A stretch of 64,000 bases of DNA, taken from assembly GCA_025464625.1 (NCBI GenBank), contig JAOAUZ010000001.1, positions 650,848-714,847 of the forward strand. The letters are read 5' to 3'. Made by a program: the position numbers and the translations under genes. Shown piece after piece: positions 1-8,605 of this stretch. Position 1 is the first letter of the stretch. Every line of letters begins with the position of its first letter. Origin of the DNA: Rickettsiales bacterium. GTDB taxonomy: Bacteria; Pseudomonadota; Alphaproteobacteria; Rickettsiales; SXRF01. The notes under the pieces are model-generated. The model searched no databases. It saw only the letters and a list, made by a program, of their open reading frames with translations, and had not been told where the DNA came from.

Positions 1-300
1 TCTATTTCCCCAACTCTGGTTACCAAATTCCAGCCAATGAAATCCCACTTCTCCCGATGATACTATATTATCATATAGTGAAGACTCGATTCCAAGCTGG
101 GTAAGAACACCAGCGACGCGCGATGAGCGGCGCGGAGCATTGGAAATAAAAACTACTTTTTTCCCTGATTTTTTTATTGAGACTATAGTTTCGCGTACGT
201 TGGGATAGAGCCTTGTGCCATCATGCACTACCCCCCACAAATCCAGCAAAAATGCGTCGTATCTCGGAATAATGGAAGATATTGAGTTTAGAAATTCCAC
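1..300 (-). CDS. HAD superfamily class IIA hydrolase, N-terminal part (truncated by window edge)
   Basis: Reverse-strand reading frame that starts at GTG (298-300) and runs off the left edge of the window, about 100 residues visible. The stretch FLLDLWGVVHDG near residues 17-28 is the HAD motif I with its nucleophile aspartate, and FISNAPRR near residues 50-57 fits motif II. This matches the class IIA family common in alphaproteobacteria, predicted phosphatases of unknown substrate. A stop codon (TAA) lies immediately upstream of the GTG in frame, and a purine-rich GGAAG sits about 10 nt upstream, so the GTG start is well supported. It follows the cyclophilin gene on the same strand after 47 bp and may be cotranscribed with it. 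Confidence 0.75.
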   Translation of the reverse strand, partial: MEFLNSISSIIPRYDAFLLDLWGVVHDGTRLYPNVRETIVSIKKSGKKVVFISNAPRRSSRVAGVLTQLGIESSLYDNIVSSGEVGFHWLEFGNQSWGNR

Positions 301-347
301 TTACTAATAACTTCCTTCACTAAATACCATCCACTATTCCCAATACA

Positions 348-932
348 CTATTCTTTTACGTCAGCAGCAACTTGCATTTTGACAATTTTATCTGGCTCAC
401 CAACTATTGCACCATTATTGGCTTTGTCACCTTTTTTAATTTTATCTACAAATTCCATGCCTTTTGTCACTCTACCCCAATAGGTATATTGCCCATCAAG
501 ATAATTAGCGGCAGCAAGACAGATAAAGAACTGGCTGTCGGCACTGTTTGGGTCATTAGTTCTAGCCATAGATAATGCACCACGCATATGTGGTTCCTTG
601 CTGAATTCAGCTTTTATTTTCTGACCAGAACCACCAGCACCAGTTCCTGTAGGGTCACCAGTCTGTGCCATAAAGCCATCAATTACGCGATGAAAAACCA
701 AACCATTATAATAGCCTTTACGCACCAATTCCTTTATACGAGCAACATGCTTAGGAGCAAGATCTGGGCGCATTTCAATAACCACACGACCATCCTTCAA
801 ATCCAGATAGAGTGTGTTTTCCAGTGGATTTTCTGCTGCTTTAGCAGGCTTTGATTTTGCCATGATAGTAACTCCGAAAATAAAAGATATGAGTGAAATA
901 AAAGTTAGTGAAAGAAAAAATTTACGAAACAT
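348..932 (-). CDS. Cyclophilin-type peptidyl-prolyl cis-trans isomerase, probably exported
   Basis: A 194-residue protein with a hydrophobic N-terminal segment (about residues 4-24) that looks like a signal peptide or anchor, followed by a single cyclophilin domain. Diagnostic cyclophilin stretches are FHRVIDGFMAQTGDPTGTG and DSQFFICLA, which include the catalytic arginine (FHRV) and the peptide-binding Gln/Phe residues. The family isomerises proline peptide bonds during folding; the leader suggests action in the periplasm. It is followed on the same strand by the HAD hydrolase and preceded by the bacterioferritin-like gene 30 bp away, so the three could be one transcription unit. A second, cytoplasmic start at an internal Met (residue 24) is possible but leaves the leader unexplained. 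Confidence 0.88.
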   Translation of the reverse strand: MFRKFFLSLTFISLISFIFGVTIMAKSKPAKAAENPLENTLYLDLKDGRVVIEMRPDLAPKHVARIKELVRKGYYNGLVFHRVIDGFMAQTGDPTGTGAGGSGQKIKAEFSKEPHMRGALSMARTNDPNSADSQFFICLAAANYLDGQYTYWGRVTKGMEFVDKIKKGDKANNGAIVGEPDKIVKMQVAADVKE

Positions 933-962
933 ACAAAACCTTTCTAAATTAGACGCATAAAA

Positions 963-1430
963 TTAAGCCTCTGTTTGCAAATACTTAGGCAAATTGATAC
1001 TGTCAATCAAATTAAGCTGCTTGTTGATAAATGCTATATGCTCCTCTGCATTTTCAATAACAGAGTTCAATATGTTAGAACTTTCACCATCACCTTTTGA
1101 CTCACATATAGAAATAGCTAATCTAATGCCAGAGCAGGTTGTTTCTTCTAACTTCAAGTCACATTTTAAAATTTCTTCAACTGTTTCGCCAATATTCAAT
1201 TTTCCAATTTCTTGCAAATTTGGAATGCCTCCCATAAATAGCACTCGCTCCACTAATTTATCAGCATATTTCATTTGTTGGATAGATTCTTTATACTCAT
1301 AATCCGCCAATTCCATAAACCCCATATGTTTCATCATTCTGGCATGTAAAAAATATTGATTTATTGCAGTCAGCTTGTGTCCAAGAGCATTGTTCAGGTG
1401 TTTAATAACTTCTTTATCGCCAGCAAGCAT
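963..1430 (-). CDS. bfr: Bacterioferritin-like protein lacking most ferroxidase ligands
   Basis: A 155-residue four-helix ferritin-like protein, the usual length for bacterioferritin, with the family stretches INQYFLHARM and MGGIPNLQEIGKLNIGE. Bacterioferritins form 24-subunit iron-storage shells with heme between subunits. By eye alignment to E. coli Bfr, the heme-ligand Met52 is kept (Met53, in QQMKYADKL), but the ferroxidase residues Glu18, Glu51 and His54 align with Lys19, Gln52 and Tyr55. The C-terminal pair in NAEEHI is kept. This suggests a subunit that binds heme but does not oxidise iron efficiently, perhaps partnering a catalytic Bfr elsewhere, as in heteromeric bacterioferritins of some proteobacteria. 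The partner is not in the window. Confidence 0.85.
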   Translation of the reverse strand: MLAGDKEVIKHLNNALGHKLTAINQYFLHARMMKHMGFMELADYEYKESIQQMKYADKLVERVLFMGGIPNLQEIGKLNIGETVEEILKCDLKLEETTCSGIRLAISICESKGDGESSNILNSVIENAEEHIAFINKQLNLIDSINLPKYLQTEA

Positions 1431-1543
1431 AAATATCCTATGTTACATCTATAATATATGATCTGGGTTTATGCTGCACGCACAGCCATAAGTCAAGTAC
1501 AGGCAATAAAAGTACATAATAAATACACTTGCAATACTTATAA

Positions 1544-1921
<378 letters not shown>

Positions 1922-1957
1922 ATATTTTTTGATTGCACCCCCTCTTTACAAAGACCT

Positions 1958-1980
1958 TTGCGCTGCTATAAATAGCGCAA
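1958..1980 (+). other. Hairpin in the glnB-glnA intergenic region
   Basis: A perfect 7-bp inverted repeat TTGCGCT / AGCGCAA with a 9-nt loop sits between glnB and glnA. No T-run follows, so it is not a typical intrinsic terminator. It could be an RNA-processing or attenuation structure that sets the glnA to glnB ratio. The stem is seen; the role is inference. Confidence 0.35.
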
Positions 1981-2027
1981 TGATTACTATCTAAAATTAA
2001 AATTACTATTCAAGAAAGGTTTTCCCC

Positions 2028-3449
2028 ATGTCTGCCAAAGATTCTTCTGCTAAGAATGTTTTTACCCTAATTAAGGATAATGACATTCAGTTCGTCGATT
2101 TCCGTTTTACCGACCCTAAAGGTAAATGGCAGCATACTTGTTATGTATCAGAACAGGTGAATGACTCCAGCTTTGAAGATGGTATTATGTTCGATGGCTC
2201 ATCAATCTCTGGCTGGAAATCTATCAATGAATCCGACATGATTTTGATGCCAGACGCGAAGACCGCTTTCGTTGACCCATTCGCTGCGCAGCCAACTTTA
2301 GTTATTTTCTGTGATGTTATTGAACCATCAACTGGTCAGCCTTATGGTCGTGACCCACGCTCATTGGCGAAACGTGCGGAAGCATATCTAGCTTATACTG
2401 GCATTGGTGATACTGCTTATTTTGGTCCTGAACTAGAATTTTTTGTGTTCGATGATGTTCGTTTTAGAACTGCTGGCAATTACAGCTTTCATCAACTAGA
2501 TAGCGAAGAACTGCCAATCAACAGCGACCGTTCTTATCAAGCGGGAAATATGGGGCATCGCCCACCAACCAAAGGTGGATATTTTCCAGTGCAACCAGTA
2601 GATTCACTGGCAGATCTGCGCGCAGAAATGTTGTCTACCCTTAAAGTTGTTGGTGTTGAGCCTGTTCTGCATCATCATGAAGTTGCGCCAGCGCAATGTG
2701 AGCTGGGAACAATGTTCTCAACCTTGCTTGGCACTGCTGATAATATTCAAAAATATAAATATGTGGTGCATAATGTTGCTCATTCTTATGGTAAATCTGT
2801 AACCTTCATGCCTAAACCGCTCTCTGGTGATAATGGCTCGGGTATGCACGTTCATCAGTCAATCTGGAAAGCGGGAAAACCTTTGTTTGCTGGTAATGGC
2901 TATGCTGATTTATCAGAAATGTGTTTGTATTACATCGGTGGAATTATTAAACATGCCAAGGCATTAAATGCTTTCACCAATCCTTCTACCAACAGTTATA
3001 AACGCCTTATTCCAGGGTTTGAAGCACCAGTGCTGCTTGCTTATTCGGCGCGCAACCGCTCTGCTTCTATCCGTATTCCTTATGTAGCCTCACCTAAGGG
3101 AAAACGTATCGAAGTGCGCTTTCCTGATCCTACCGCCAACCCATATCTAGCTTGCTCGGCTATGCTGATGGCTGGTTTGGATGGAATTGAAAATAAAATC
3201 CACCCAGGGGATGCAATGGATAAAAACCTTTACGATCTACCACCAGAAGAACTGAAAAATGTTCCAACGGTGTGTGGCTCTCTGCGCGAAGCATTGGCTG
3301 CACTTGATGCTGACCGTGCCTTTCTGAAAAAAGGTGACGTGTTTACCGATGACTTGATTGATTCCTATATCGAGCTGAAAATGAACGATGTTTACCGCTG
3401 GGAACACACACCAACAGCTGGTGAATTCGAAATGTATTACAGCGTATAA
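2028..3449 (+). CDS. glnA: Glutamine synthetase type I
   Basis: A 473-residue GlnA, normal length for the GSI-beta class. It makes glutamine from glutamate, ammonia and ATP in the cytoplasm as a dodecamer. Visible signatures are [17 protein letters not shown] near the N-terminus, the metal-binding PELEFF, the [13 protein letters not shown]/metal site, and the NRSASIRIP stretch. The adenylylation site is Tyr402 in NLYDLPPEE, so activity is expected to be controlled by GlnE under PII (glnB lies just upstream). A strong terminator follows directly. Codon use and length are ordinary. Confidence 0.98.
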   Translation: MSAKDSSAKNVFTLIKDNDIQFVDFRFTDPKGKWQHTCYVSEQVNDSSFEDGIMFDGSSISGWKSINESDMILMPDAKTAFVDPFAAQPTLVIFCDVIEPSTGQPYGRDPRSLAKRAEAYLAYTGIGDTAYFGPELEFFVFDDVRFRTAGNYSFHQLDSEELPINSDRSYQAGNMGHRPPTKGGYFPVQPVDSLADLRAEMLSTLKVVGVEPVLHHHEVAPAQCELGTMFSTLLGTADNIQKYKYVVHNVAHSYGKSVTFMPKPLSGDNGSGMHVHQSIWKAGKPLFAGNGYADLSEMCLYYIGGIIKHAKALNAFTNPSTNSYKRLIPGFEAPVLLAYSARNRSASIRIPYVASPKGKRIEVRFPDPTANPYLACSAMLMAGLDGIENKIHPGDAMDKNLYDLPPEELKNVPTVCGSLREALAALDADRAFLKKGDVFTDDLIDSYIELKMNDVYRWEHTPTAGEFEMYYSV

Positions 3450-3469
3450 CGCTGATAATATAGCAACTT

Positions 3470-3499
3470 AAAGGGGATATGTCGAATATCCCCTTTTTT
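3470..3499 (+). terminator. Rho-independent terminator after glnA
   Basis: Perfect 11-bp stem AAAGGGGATAT / ATATCCCCTTT with a 5-nt GTCGA loop, running straight into a T-run, 20 bp after the glnA stop codon. It should end the glnB-glnA transcript. Confidence 0.9.
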
Positions 3500-3593
3500 G
3501 TAAGTTTTTTTTGACTATTTAAAGAAGTTCTGTTACCAACTTGTTAATAAATTTGTAGAAATTACTATTAAAATTAACTTTGACGGGGAAAAC

Positions 3594-4652
3594 ATGCGGT
3601 CACTTCTTGTAATATTTTGTATAATTGCCAGCACCTCATCCGCATTTGCCGCGCCAGTTAATTATGAAGACCCAAATGTTCATCAAGAACGCTTCGTTCC
3701 AAGCAAACAGTATGTTGATGGTTATAAAAATAATAAAAACAACGGGCGTTCTGCTAGTAAAAAACCGAGTAATTTAAGAAACCCTAATTATGATTTAGAG
3801 GTTGGTGTAAAAGGTGGGTATCGCACTAGCGAACTTAAGTGGAATATAGCTGGTAATACGTCTGGTACATCGCCAAACATATTATCTGAATTGCAATGGA
3901 AAGAAATTAATGGCTACCAGTTTGAACCAAGTATTGAATATACTCAAAAAACTGGGCAATTACGGGGTTTGAATTTACAGGCTTCTATTAATAAAAGTAT
4001 TACAACTTCTGGAGAGAACCAAGATTCTGATTACGCTGGTAACAATCGTACTGGTGAGTTTTCTCGTTCTAATAACAGCTCCAACGCTGGTCATGCGGAA
4101 GGTTTCTCAGCATCAATCGGTTACGCGTTTGATTTAAGCAACGACCGTAAAAAAAATGTAACGCGCTTTGTTACTCTAGTTGGTTACTCTATGCAAAATC
4201 AAAAATTTGCTATACGCGATGGTTTCCAGACTATACCAGCTGATGGAGCCTTTCCAAATCTGCGCAGCAGCTATGATATAGAACTGAGCGCACCTTTTGT
4301 TGGTGCTGAACTAAGCAGCTATTTTGCTGATGTTCACCACCTAAAGTTCAAAGCTCGCTATTCAAAGGGTACTTATAACGGCACTGGTAACTGGAATTTA
4401 CGCTCTGACTTCGCCCATCCAGAAAGCTTCAAACACGATGCTGATGGAGATGGCTTTATGTTTGGTGCTGAGTATGGCTGGGAATTCTACCCACATACAC
4501 AGCTAACTCTATCCTCAAATTATAATTATTTCAAAACAGACCATGGTTTAGATCTAACATATTTTTCTAATGGAGCAATTGGTGCTACGCGCCTGAATGA
4601 GGCTGAATGGCATTCCATAGATTATATGGCTGGGTTAAGCTATAGATTCTAA
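3594..4652 (+). CDS. Outer-membrane beta-barrel protein, omptin-like
   Basis: A 352-residue exported protein with a clean signal peptide (residues 1-20, cleavage after AFA-A). The rest alternates aromatic and polar residues and ends with YMAGLSYRF, the terminal-Phe signal of outer-membrane barrels. The order of segments resembles the omptin protease family: SELQWKE, an acidic DSDY pair (Asp144, Asp146) where omptins have DQDW, a GYSMQNQKFAIRDG strand like the omptin GYQESRYSFTARGG, and SDFAHPESF (Asp272, His275) near the omptin Asp-His pair. It may therefore be an outer-membrane protease, but spacing at the second pair differs (D-x-x-H instead of D-x-H), so it could be an inactive or adhesin-type relative. 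It stands alone after the glnA terminator and converges with queC. Confidence 0.6.
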   Translation: MRSLLVIFCIIASTSSAFAAPVNYEDPNVHQERFVPSKQYVDGYKNNKNNGRSASKKPSNLRNPNYDLEVGVKGGYRTSELKWNIAGNTSGTSPNILSELQWKEINGYQFEPSIEYTQKTGQLRGLNLQASINKSITTSGENQDSDYAGNNRTGEFSRSNNSSNAGHAEGFSASIGYAFDLSNDRKKNVTRFVTLVGYSMQNQKFAIRDGFQTIPADGAFPNLRSSYDIELSAPFVGAELSSYFADVHHLKFKARYSKGTYNGTGNWNLRSDFAHPESFKHDADGDGFMFGAEYGWEFYPHTQLTLSSNYNYFKTDHGLDLTYFSNGAIGATRLNEAEWHSIDYMAGLSYRF

Positions 4653-4653
4653 T

Positions 4654-5343
4654 CTACTGATATAAAACTTGGTCAGTAATCCCATTTTCACGAAAGCCTT
4701 TTAGACGCAATTGGCAGGCATCGCAGTGTCCACAGGCTTTGCCTTCTACGCTCGGGTCATAACAGCTAGTAGTAAGACTATAGTCTACATTAAGCTCAAA
4801 ACCTTTTTTGATTATTTCTGCCTTGGTTAAACTTATAAGCGGGGTGTGTATTTTTATACGCTCGCCACCCTCTACGCCATAAGCTGTGGCAAGGTTAGCG
4901 GTTTGCTCAAATGATTTTATAAATTCAGGTCGGCAATCTGGATAGCCACTATAATCAAGAGCATTTACTCCTATAAATATGTCATGCGCTTTAAGCACCT
5001 CAGCCCATGCTAGAGCGAATGATAAAAATACTGTATTCCTAGCAGGTACATAAGTTATAGGAATTCCATGGGACATTGTTGCAGCATCTCTGTCTTTTGG
5101 CACATCGAGCCCAGACTCAGTTAATGCTGAACCACCAAATCCACCTAAATCAATAGTGATTACACGATGTTCTGCTACTCCCATTTTCTTAGCAATTTTC
5201 TTGGCAGCAGAAAGCTCATACTCATGTTTTTGTCCGTAAGCAAACGACAAAGCGTATATATAATATCCTTCATCCTTAGCAATCGCCAAAGTAGTTGTGG
5301 AGTCCAGACCACCGCTTAATAATAATATCGCTTTCTTAGTCAT
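4654..5343 (-). CDS. queC: 7-cyano-7-deazaguanine synthase
   Basis: A 229-residue QueC, normal length. It converts 7-carboxy-7-deazaguanine to preQ0 with ATP and ammonia, a step to queuosine in tRNA. The PP-loop ATP-binding motif SGGLDSTTT is at residues 10-18, the substrate-binding GYPDCRPEF is present, and four cysteines near the C-terminus (CYDP...CGHCDAC) form the zinc site. It lies 22 bp downstream of queE on the same strand, forming a queuosine operon. Its stop codon is 1 bp from the end of the convergent barrel gene. Confidence 0.96.
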   Translation of the reverse strand: MTKKAILLLSGGLDSTTTLAIAKDEGYYIYALSFAYGQKHEYELSAAKKIAKKMGVAEHRVITIDLGGFGGSALTESGLDVPKDRDAATMSHGIPITYVPARNTVFLSFALAWAEVLKAHDIFIGVNALDYSGYPDCRPEFIKSFEQTANLATAYGVEGGERIKIHTPLISLTKAEIIKKGFELNVDYSLTTSCYDPSVEGKACGHCDACQLRLKGFRENGITDQVLYQ

Positions 5344-5365
5344 ATAACTAACTTATACATATATT

Positions 5366-6019
5366 TTATTCTATATTCAATATCTTATGGATCTGTAGCG
5401 ACAGACGGTAGCCATGCTTCATTGCCAGTTCAAGGGCTAGTTTGGTGTTTTCTGCATTTTTAGTTGCGTCGCCCTCATCCATTGGCTGCACGAACACAGG
5501 AATGTTACTTGGTGTTTCTGGCACAGCATTATAGCTCTTATTACCAGCCGAAATTATATATTTGAGTGCTGAAATTCGCTCTAACAAATCTCCACGAATC
5601 GGAGCATAGCCAGTTCCTGTATTCTTTGGTGAACAAACAATATCCACACCTTGCAGCAATTCACGGTATAATGTGCCGTTAGTTTCAATCTGCACAGCAA
5701 AGCCATCCTTAAGCAAAGCCTCACAAAACGGAGCAATGTTCTGCCGTAAAGGCTCTCCACCTGTGATGACTACCAATTTTATAACATTTCCTGCCTGTTT
5801 TTTAACCTGTGATATTATGTCGGAAACTGGCATAGTGGGCGCATCTTCAAATTCAGTATCACAAAAATTGCATGCCAAATTACAGCCCCCAAGCCGTACA
5901 AACACAGAGGGAACACCAACATGCAGCCCCTCGCCCTGCAACGTGGCAAAGATGTTTTTCACTTCCAACTTACTTCCATCACCAGAAATAGGCGGACGTA
6001 TAGGATTTTTTCCACGCAT
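5366..6019 (-). CDS. queE: 7-carboxy-7-deazaguanine synthase (radical SAM)
   Basis: A 217-residue QueE. The radical-SAM cluster motif CxxxCxxC is at Cys46, Cys50 and Cys53 (GGCNLACNFCDTEF), preceded by the family stretch FATLQGEGLHVG and followed by VITGGEP. It rearranges 6-carboxytetrahydropterin to 7-carboxy-7-deazaguanine in queuosine synthesis. It is the first gene of a queE-queC pair on the minus strand and diverges from metZ across a 72-bp gap that must carry both promoters. Confidence 0.95.
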   Translation of the reverse strand: MRGKNPIRPPISGDGSKLEVKNIFATLQGEGLHVGVPSVFVRLGGCNLACNFCDTEFEDAPTMPVSDIISQVKKQAGNVIKLVVITGGEPLRQNIAPFCEALLKDGFAVQIETNGTLYRELLQGVDIVCSPKNTGTGYAPIRGDLLERISALKYIISAGNKSYNAVPETPSNIPVFVQPMDEGDATKNAENTKLALELAMKHGYRLSLQIHKILNIE

Positions 6020-6091
6020 TAGACTTGCACCATTACTCTCACTTGATTATTGTATTTCTCTCGATAAACACTCTATCTAGCGAATTTATAC

Positions 6092-7288
6092 ATGAAAAAG
6101 AAGCAAAATCCTACTGGCTGGCACACAGAAACCAAATTGGTTCGTGGTGGAAGGCTGCAAAGCGACGTTGGCGAAACTTCAGAGGCATTATTTCTAAATT
6201 CTTCATATAGTTATGGTAGTGCAGAGGAAGGTGAAGATCGCTTCACTGGGAAAACAGACGGTTTCAAATATGGGCGTTATTCCCACCCTAATCTTCAGAT
6301 GTTGGAAGAACGCCTTGCACTTATGGAAGGTGCGGAAGCATGTGTTGTTACCGCTTCTGGTATGGCAGCGTTATTTGCAGTCCTCATGTGCCAATTAAAG
6401 GCTGGCGATCATGTGGTTGCAAGTAATGTTCTGTTTTCTTCTTGCCAATATATAATCACCGAGATTTTACCACGCTTTGGCATCACCTACGAATTGGTGG
6501 AATGTGGTGATATAGAGGCTTGGAAAAAAGCAATAAATAAAAATACTAAATGCATTTTTGTAGAAACTCCTGCTAATCCAACTTTGGAACTGGTGGATAT
6601 TGCTGCGCTTTCTGCCATTTGTAAACCACTTGGTGTGCAGCTGATTATTGATAATGTATTTGCCACTCCGCTTATCCAACATCCACTGGAACTGGGCGCA
6701 GACGTGGTTATGTATTCCACCACCAAACATATTGACGGACAAGGACGCACGCTGGGTGGCGCAATTCTTGGCAGCAAAAAATTTATTGAGGAAACTTTGT
6801 TGCCGTTTGTGCGCCATACTGGCCCACACATGAGCCAATTCAACGCATGGCTGCTGCTAAAATCATTGGAAACTCTGCATTTGCGGGTGGAACGCCATTG
6901 CAGCAACGCAGAAAAAATAGCTACTGCTCTGGATGGTCACCCTGCTATTGCACGCCTAATATATCCAGCTCTTCACAGCCATCCACAACATGAAATTGCC
7001 AAAAAACAGATGAAAAATGGCGGACCAATAATTTGCTTTGAATTAAAAGGTGGAAAAGACGCTGCGTTCAAGTTTATGAACGCGCTGAAGATTATTGATA
7101 TTTCCAATAATCTTGGTAATACAAAAAGTCTTATAACCCACCCAGCATCCACCACTCACCACAGCATCGGCGCAGAAGCCCGCGCTAAAATCGGCATCAC
7201 CGACTCGCTACTGCGACTATCCGTCGGCATTGAAAATGTTGATGATTTGATAGGTGATATTTTGGGTGGGCTAGCAGGTATTGGGTAG
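6092..7288 (+). CDS. metZ: O-succinylhomoserine sulfhydrylase
   Basis: A 398-residue Cys/Met-metabolism PLP enzyme. The PLP lysine is in STTKHIDGQGR (about residue 211), with the phosphate-binding TASGMAALFAVL stretch and KYGRYSHPN near the N-terminus. The GQGR signature after the lysine and the N-terminal LVRGGRLQSDVGETSEALFLNSSY favour MetZ, which sulfhydrylates O-succinylhomoserine directly to homocysteine, over cystathionine gamma-synthase or beta-lyase. Substrate choice within the family cannot be proven from sequence. It stands alone, divergent from queE; the repeat at 7297 starts 9 bp after its stop codon. Confidence 0.9.
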   Translation: MKKKQNPTGWHTETKLVRGGRLQSDVGETSEALFLNSSYSYGSAEEGEDRFTGKTDGFKYGRYSHPNLQMLEERLALMEGAEACVVTASGMAALFAVLMCQLKAGDHVVASNVLFSSCQYIITEILPRFGITYELVECGDIEAWKKAINKNTKCIFVETPANPTLELVDIAALSAICKPLGVQLIIDNVFATPLIQHPLELGADVVMYSTTKHIDGQGRTLGGAILGSKKFIEETLLPFVRHTGPHMSQFNAWLLLKSLETLHLRVERHCSNAEKIATALDGHPAIARLIYPALHSHPQHEIAKKQMKNGGPIICFELKGGKDAAFKFMNALKIIDISNNLGNTKSLITHPASTTHHSIGAEARAKIGITDSLLRLSVGIENVDDLIGDILGGLAGIG

Positions 7289-7296
7289 ATTTAATT

Positions 7297-7324
7297 TGTC
7301 ATTCCCGCGTAGGCGGTAATCTTT
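7297..7324 (+). repeat. Left inverted repeat flanking the Mrr-type nuclease gene
   Basis: A 28-bp element beginning TGTCATTCCCGC and ending GGCGGTAATCTTT. It is itself an imperfect palindrome (ATTCCCGC-GTAG-GCGGTAAT). Its reverse complement matches the element at 8499-8526 at 26 of 28 positions. It belongs to the TGTCAT-ended palindrome class also seen at 25994, 45156, 49454 and 59363. Confidence 0.85.
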
Positions 7325-7383
7325 GTACAACATAATTTGTGTTTCCTATATAATTTTTCTAAACAATTATAAATTACAAAAAT

Positions 7384-8478
7384 ATGCAATTAATTATTAT
7401 TACTATACTTTTTATAATTGGATTTGTGATTTGGGCTATAACAGTAGTTATTTCTGATTTTTACTCAAAACGTGAAGAATCAAAGAAAATAAAAAGCGAA
7501 TTTAATAAAAAATACCCTAATAGAATAACGAATAAGGACTTAAGCCTATTTGAGCGTAACAAAGATATTATTGATAAGTACTTAAGGGGTGTGATTAATT
7601 CTAATCATTCTTATTACATAGATAATATTACTCGCGATTGCCTAAACGATATTTGTATTGCTGAAAAAAGAGGCGATATACGTCCAAATACTTCTTACCT
7701 ATCCACTTGGAAAAATAACGCCCCAGAAGAGTGGCGAGAACTTTCAATGCAAATTAAAAATATTTTTTTATCTAAAAAAGAAAAGCTAGAAGAAAAATCT
7801 AGGTTAAAAAAAGAAAAAGAACAGAAAGATAGGATTGTTGCACTCTCAAAAAAATATAGGGATTTAATTGAACAATTCAATGAGGTCGCATACAGAAAAG
7901 TAACCTCTATTGATGATTATGGTGAAGAAAACTGGGACGTTTTAAGTAAGGAAGCCGACATTTTAATTGCTAAAATAGGTAAAAAAGAAGGGCAAGGGGA
8001 CGATTGTATAAAGCAATGGAAAAAAAGTGAGTGGAGAATACCGATAGAATACAAAGAAATAAAAAACAATCTACTGACATCTTTTAAGTCTTATTATAAC
8101 GCTAGAAAAAATGAAGGGGCAAAAAGTCAAGATGTTTCAAAAATGTCTGGGGTTGATTTCGAAAATCATATTGCTGACCTTTTAAGAAAAAATGGCTTTA
8201 CTAATATTGTGGGAACTCCGAAAACAGGAGATCAGGGAGCAGACTTAATTGCCAAGAAAAACAATAAAACAGTTATTATCCAAGCAAAAAGATATGAAAA
8301 CAGTGTAGGGAATAAAGCGGTTCAGGAAGTAATTGGAGCAATCCGTTTTTATAATGGAGATGAAGGTTGGGTAATAACCAACTCAAAGTTCACAAAGTCT
8401 GCTAGAGAACTTGCTGATAAAAACAATATAAAATTAATTGACGGTTCTGATTTGGAGATATTTCATAAAATAGCTTAG
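7384..8478 (+). CDS. Membrane-anchored Mrr-type restriction endonuclease-like protein
   Basis: A 364-residue protein with an N-terminal membrane helix (residues 3-23), a long lysine/glutamate-rich, partly coiled-coil middle (about 130-165) and a C-terminal nuclease domain (about 255-362). The domain shows the PD-(D/E)xK/Mrr pattern: Glu260 in GVDFENHIADLL, Asp287 in GDQGADLIA, and the QAKRY box (Gln300, Lys302). Mrr-like enzymes cut DNA, often modified foreign DNA; the membrane anchor would place this one at the inner face of the cell membrane. Base composition is clearly more AT-rich than metZ or leuA next to it, and the gene is enclosed by inverted repeats (7297-7324, 8499-8526), which suggests acquisition. 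No methylase or specificity gene is adjacent. The target is unknown. Confidence 0.8.
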   Translation: MQLIIITILFIIGFVIWAITVVISDFYSKREESKKIKSEFNKKYPNRITNKDLSLFERNKDIIDKYLRGVINSNHSYYIDNITRDCLNDICIAEKRGDIRPNTSYLSTWKNNAPEEWRELSMQIKNIFLSKKEKLEEKSRLKKEKEQKDRIVALSKKYRDLIEQFNEVAYRKVTSIDDYGEENWDVLSKEADILIAKIGKKEGQGDDCIKQWKKSEWRIPIEYKEIKNNLLTSFKSYYNARKNEGAKSQDVSKMSGVDFENHIADLLRKNGFTNIVGTPKTGDQGADLIAKKNNKTVIIQAKRYENSVGNKAVQEVIGAIRFYNGDEGWVITNSKFTKSARELADKNNIKLIDGSDLEIFHKIA

Positions 8479-8498
8479 TTGCACTGATAAAATTGACT

Positions 8499-8526
8499 AA
8501 AGATTCCCGCCTACGCGGTAATGACA
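8499..8526 (-). repeat. Right inverted repeat flanking the Mrr-type nuclease gene
   Basis: A 28-bp element, reverse complement of 7297-7324 with two mismatches; the two copies enclose 1174 bp containing only the nuclease gene. I see no target-site duplication just outside the pair. Confidence 0.85.
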
Positions 8527-8605
8527 AGAAGATAAGTTGGTGCTTTACACTAAATAAGTTACGCATATATTAGAAATTATAATAAAATTTGATAATAGCA
8601 AATCT

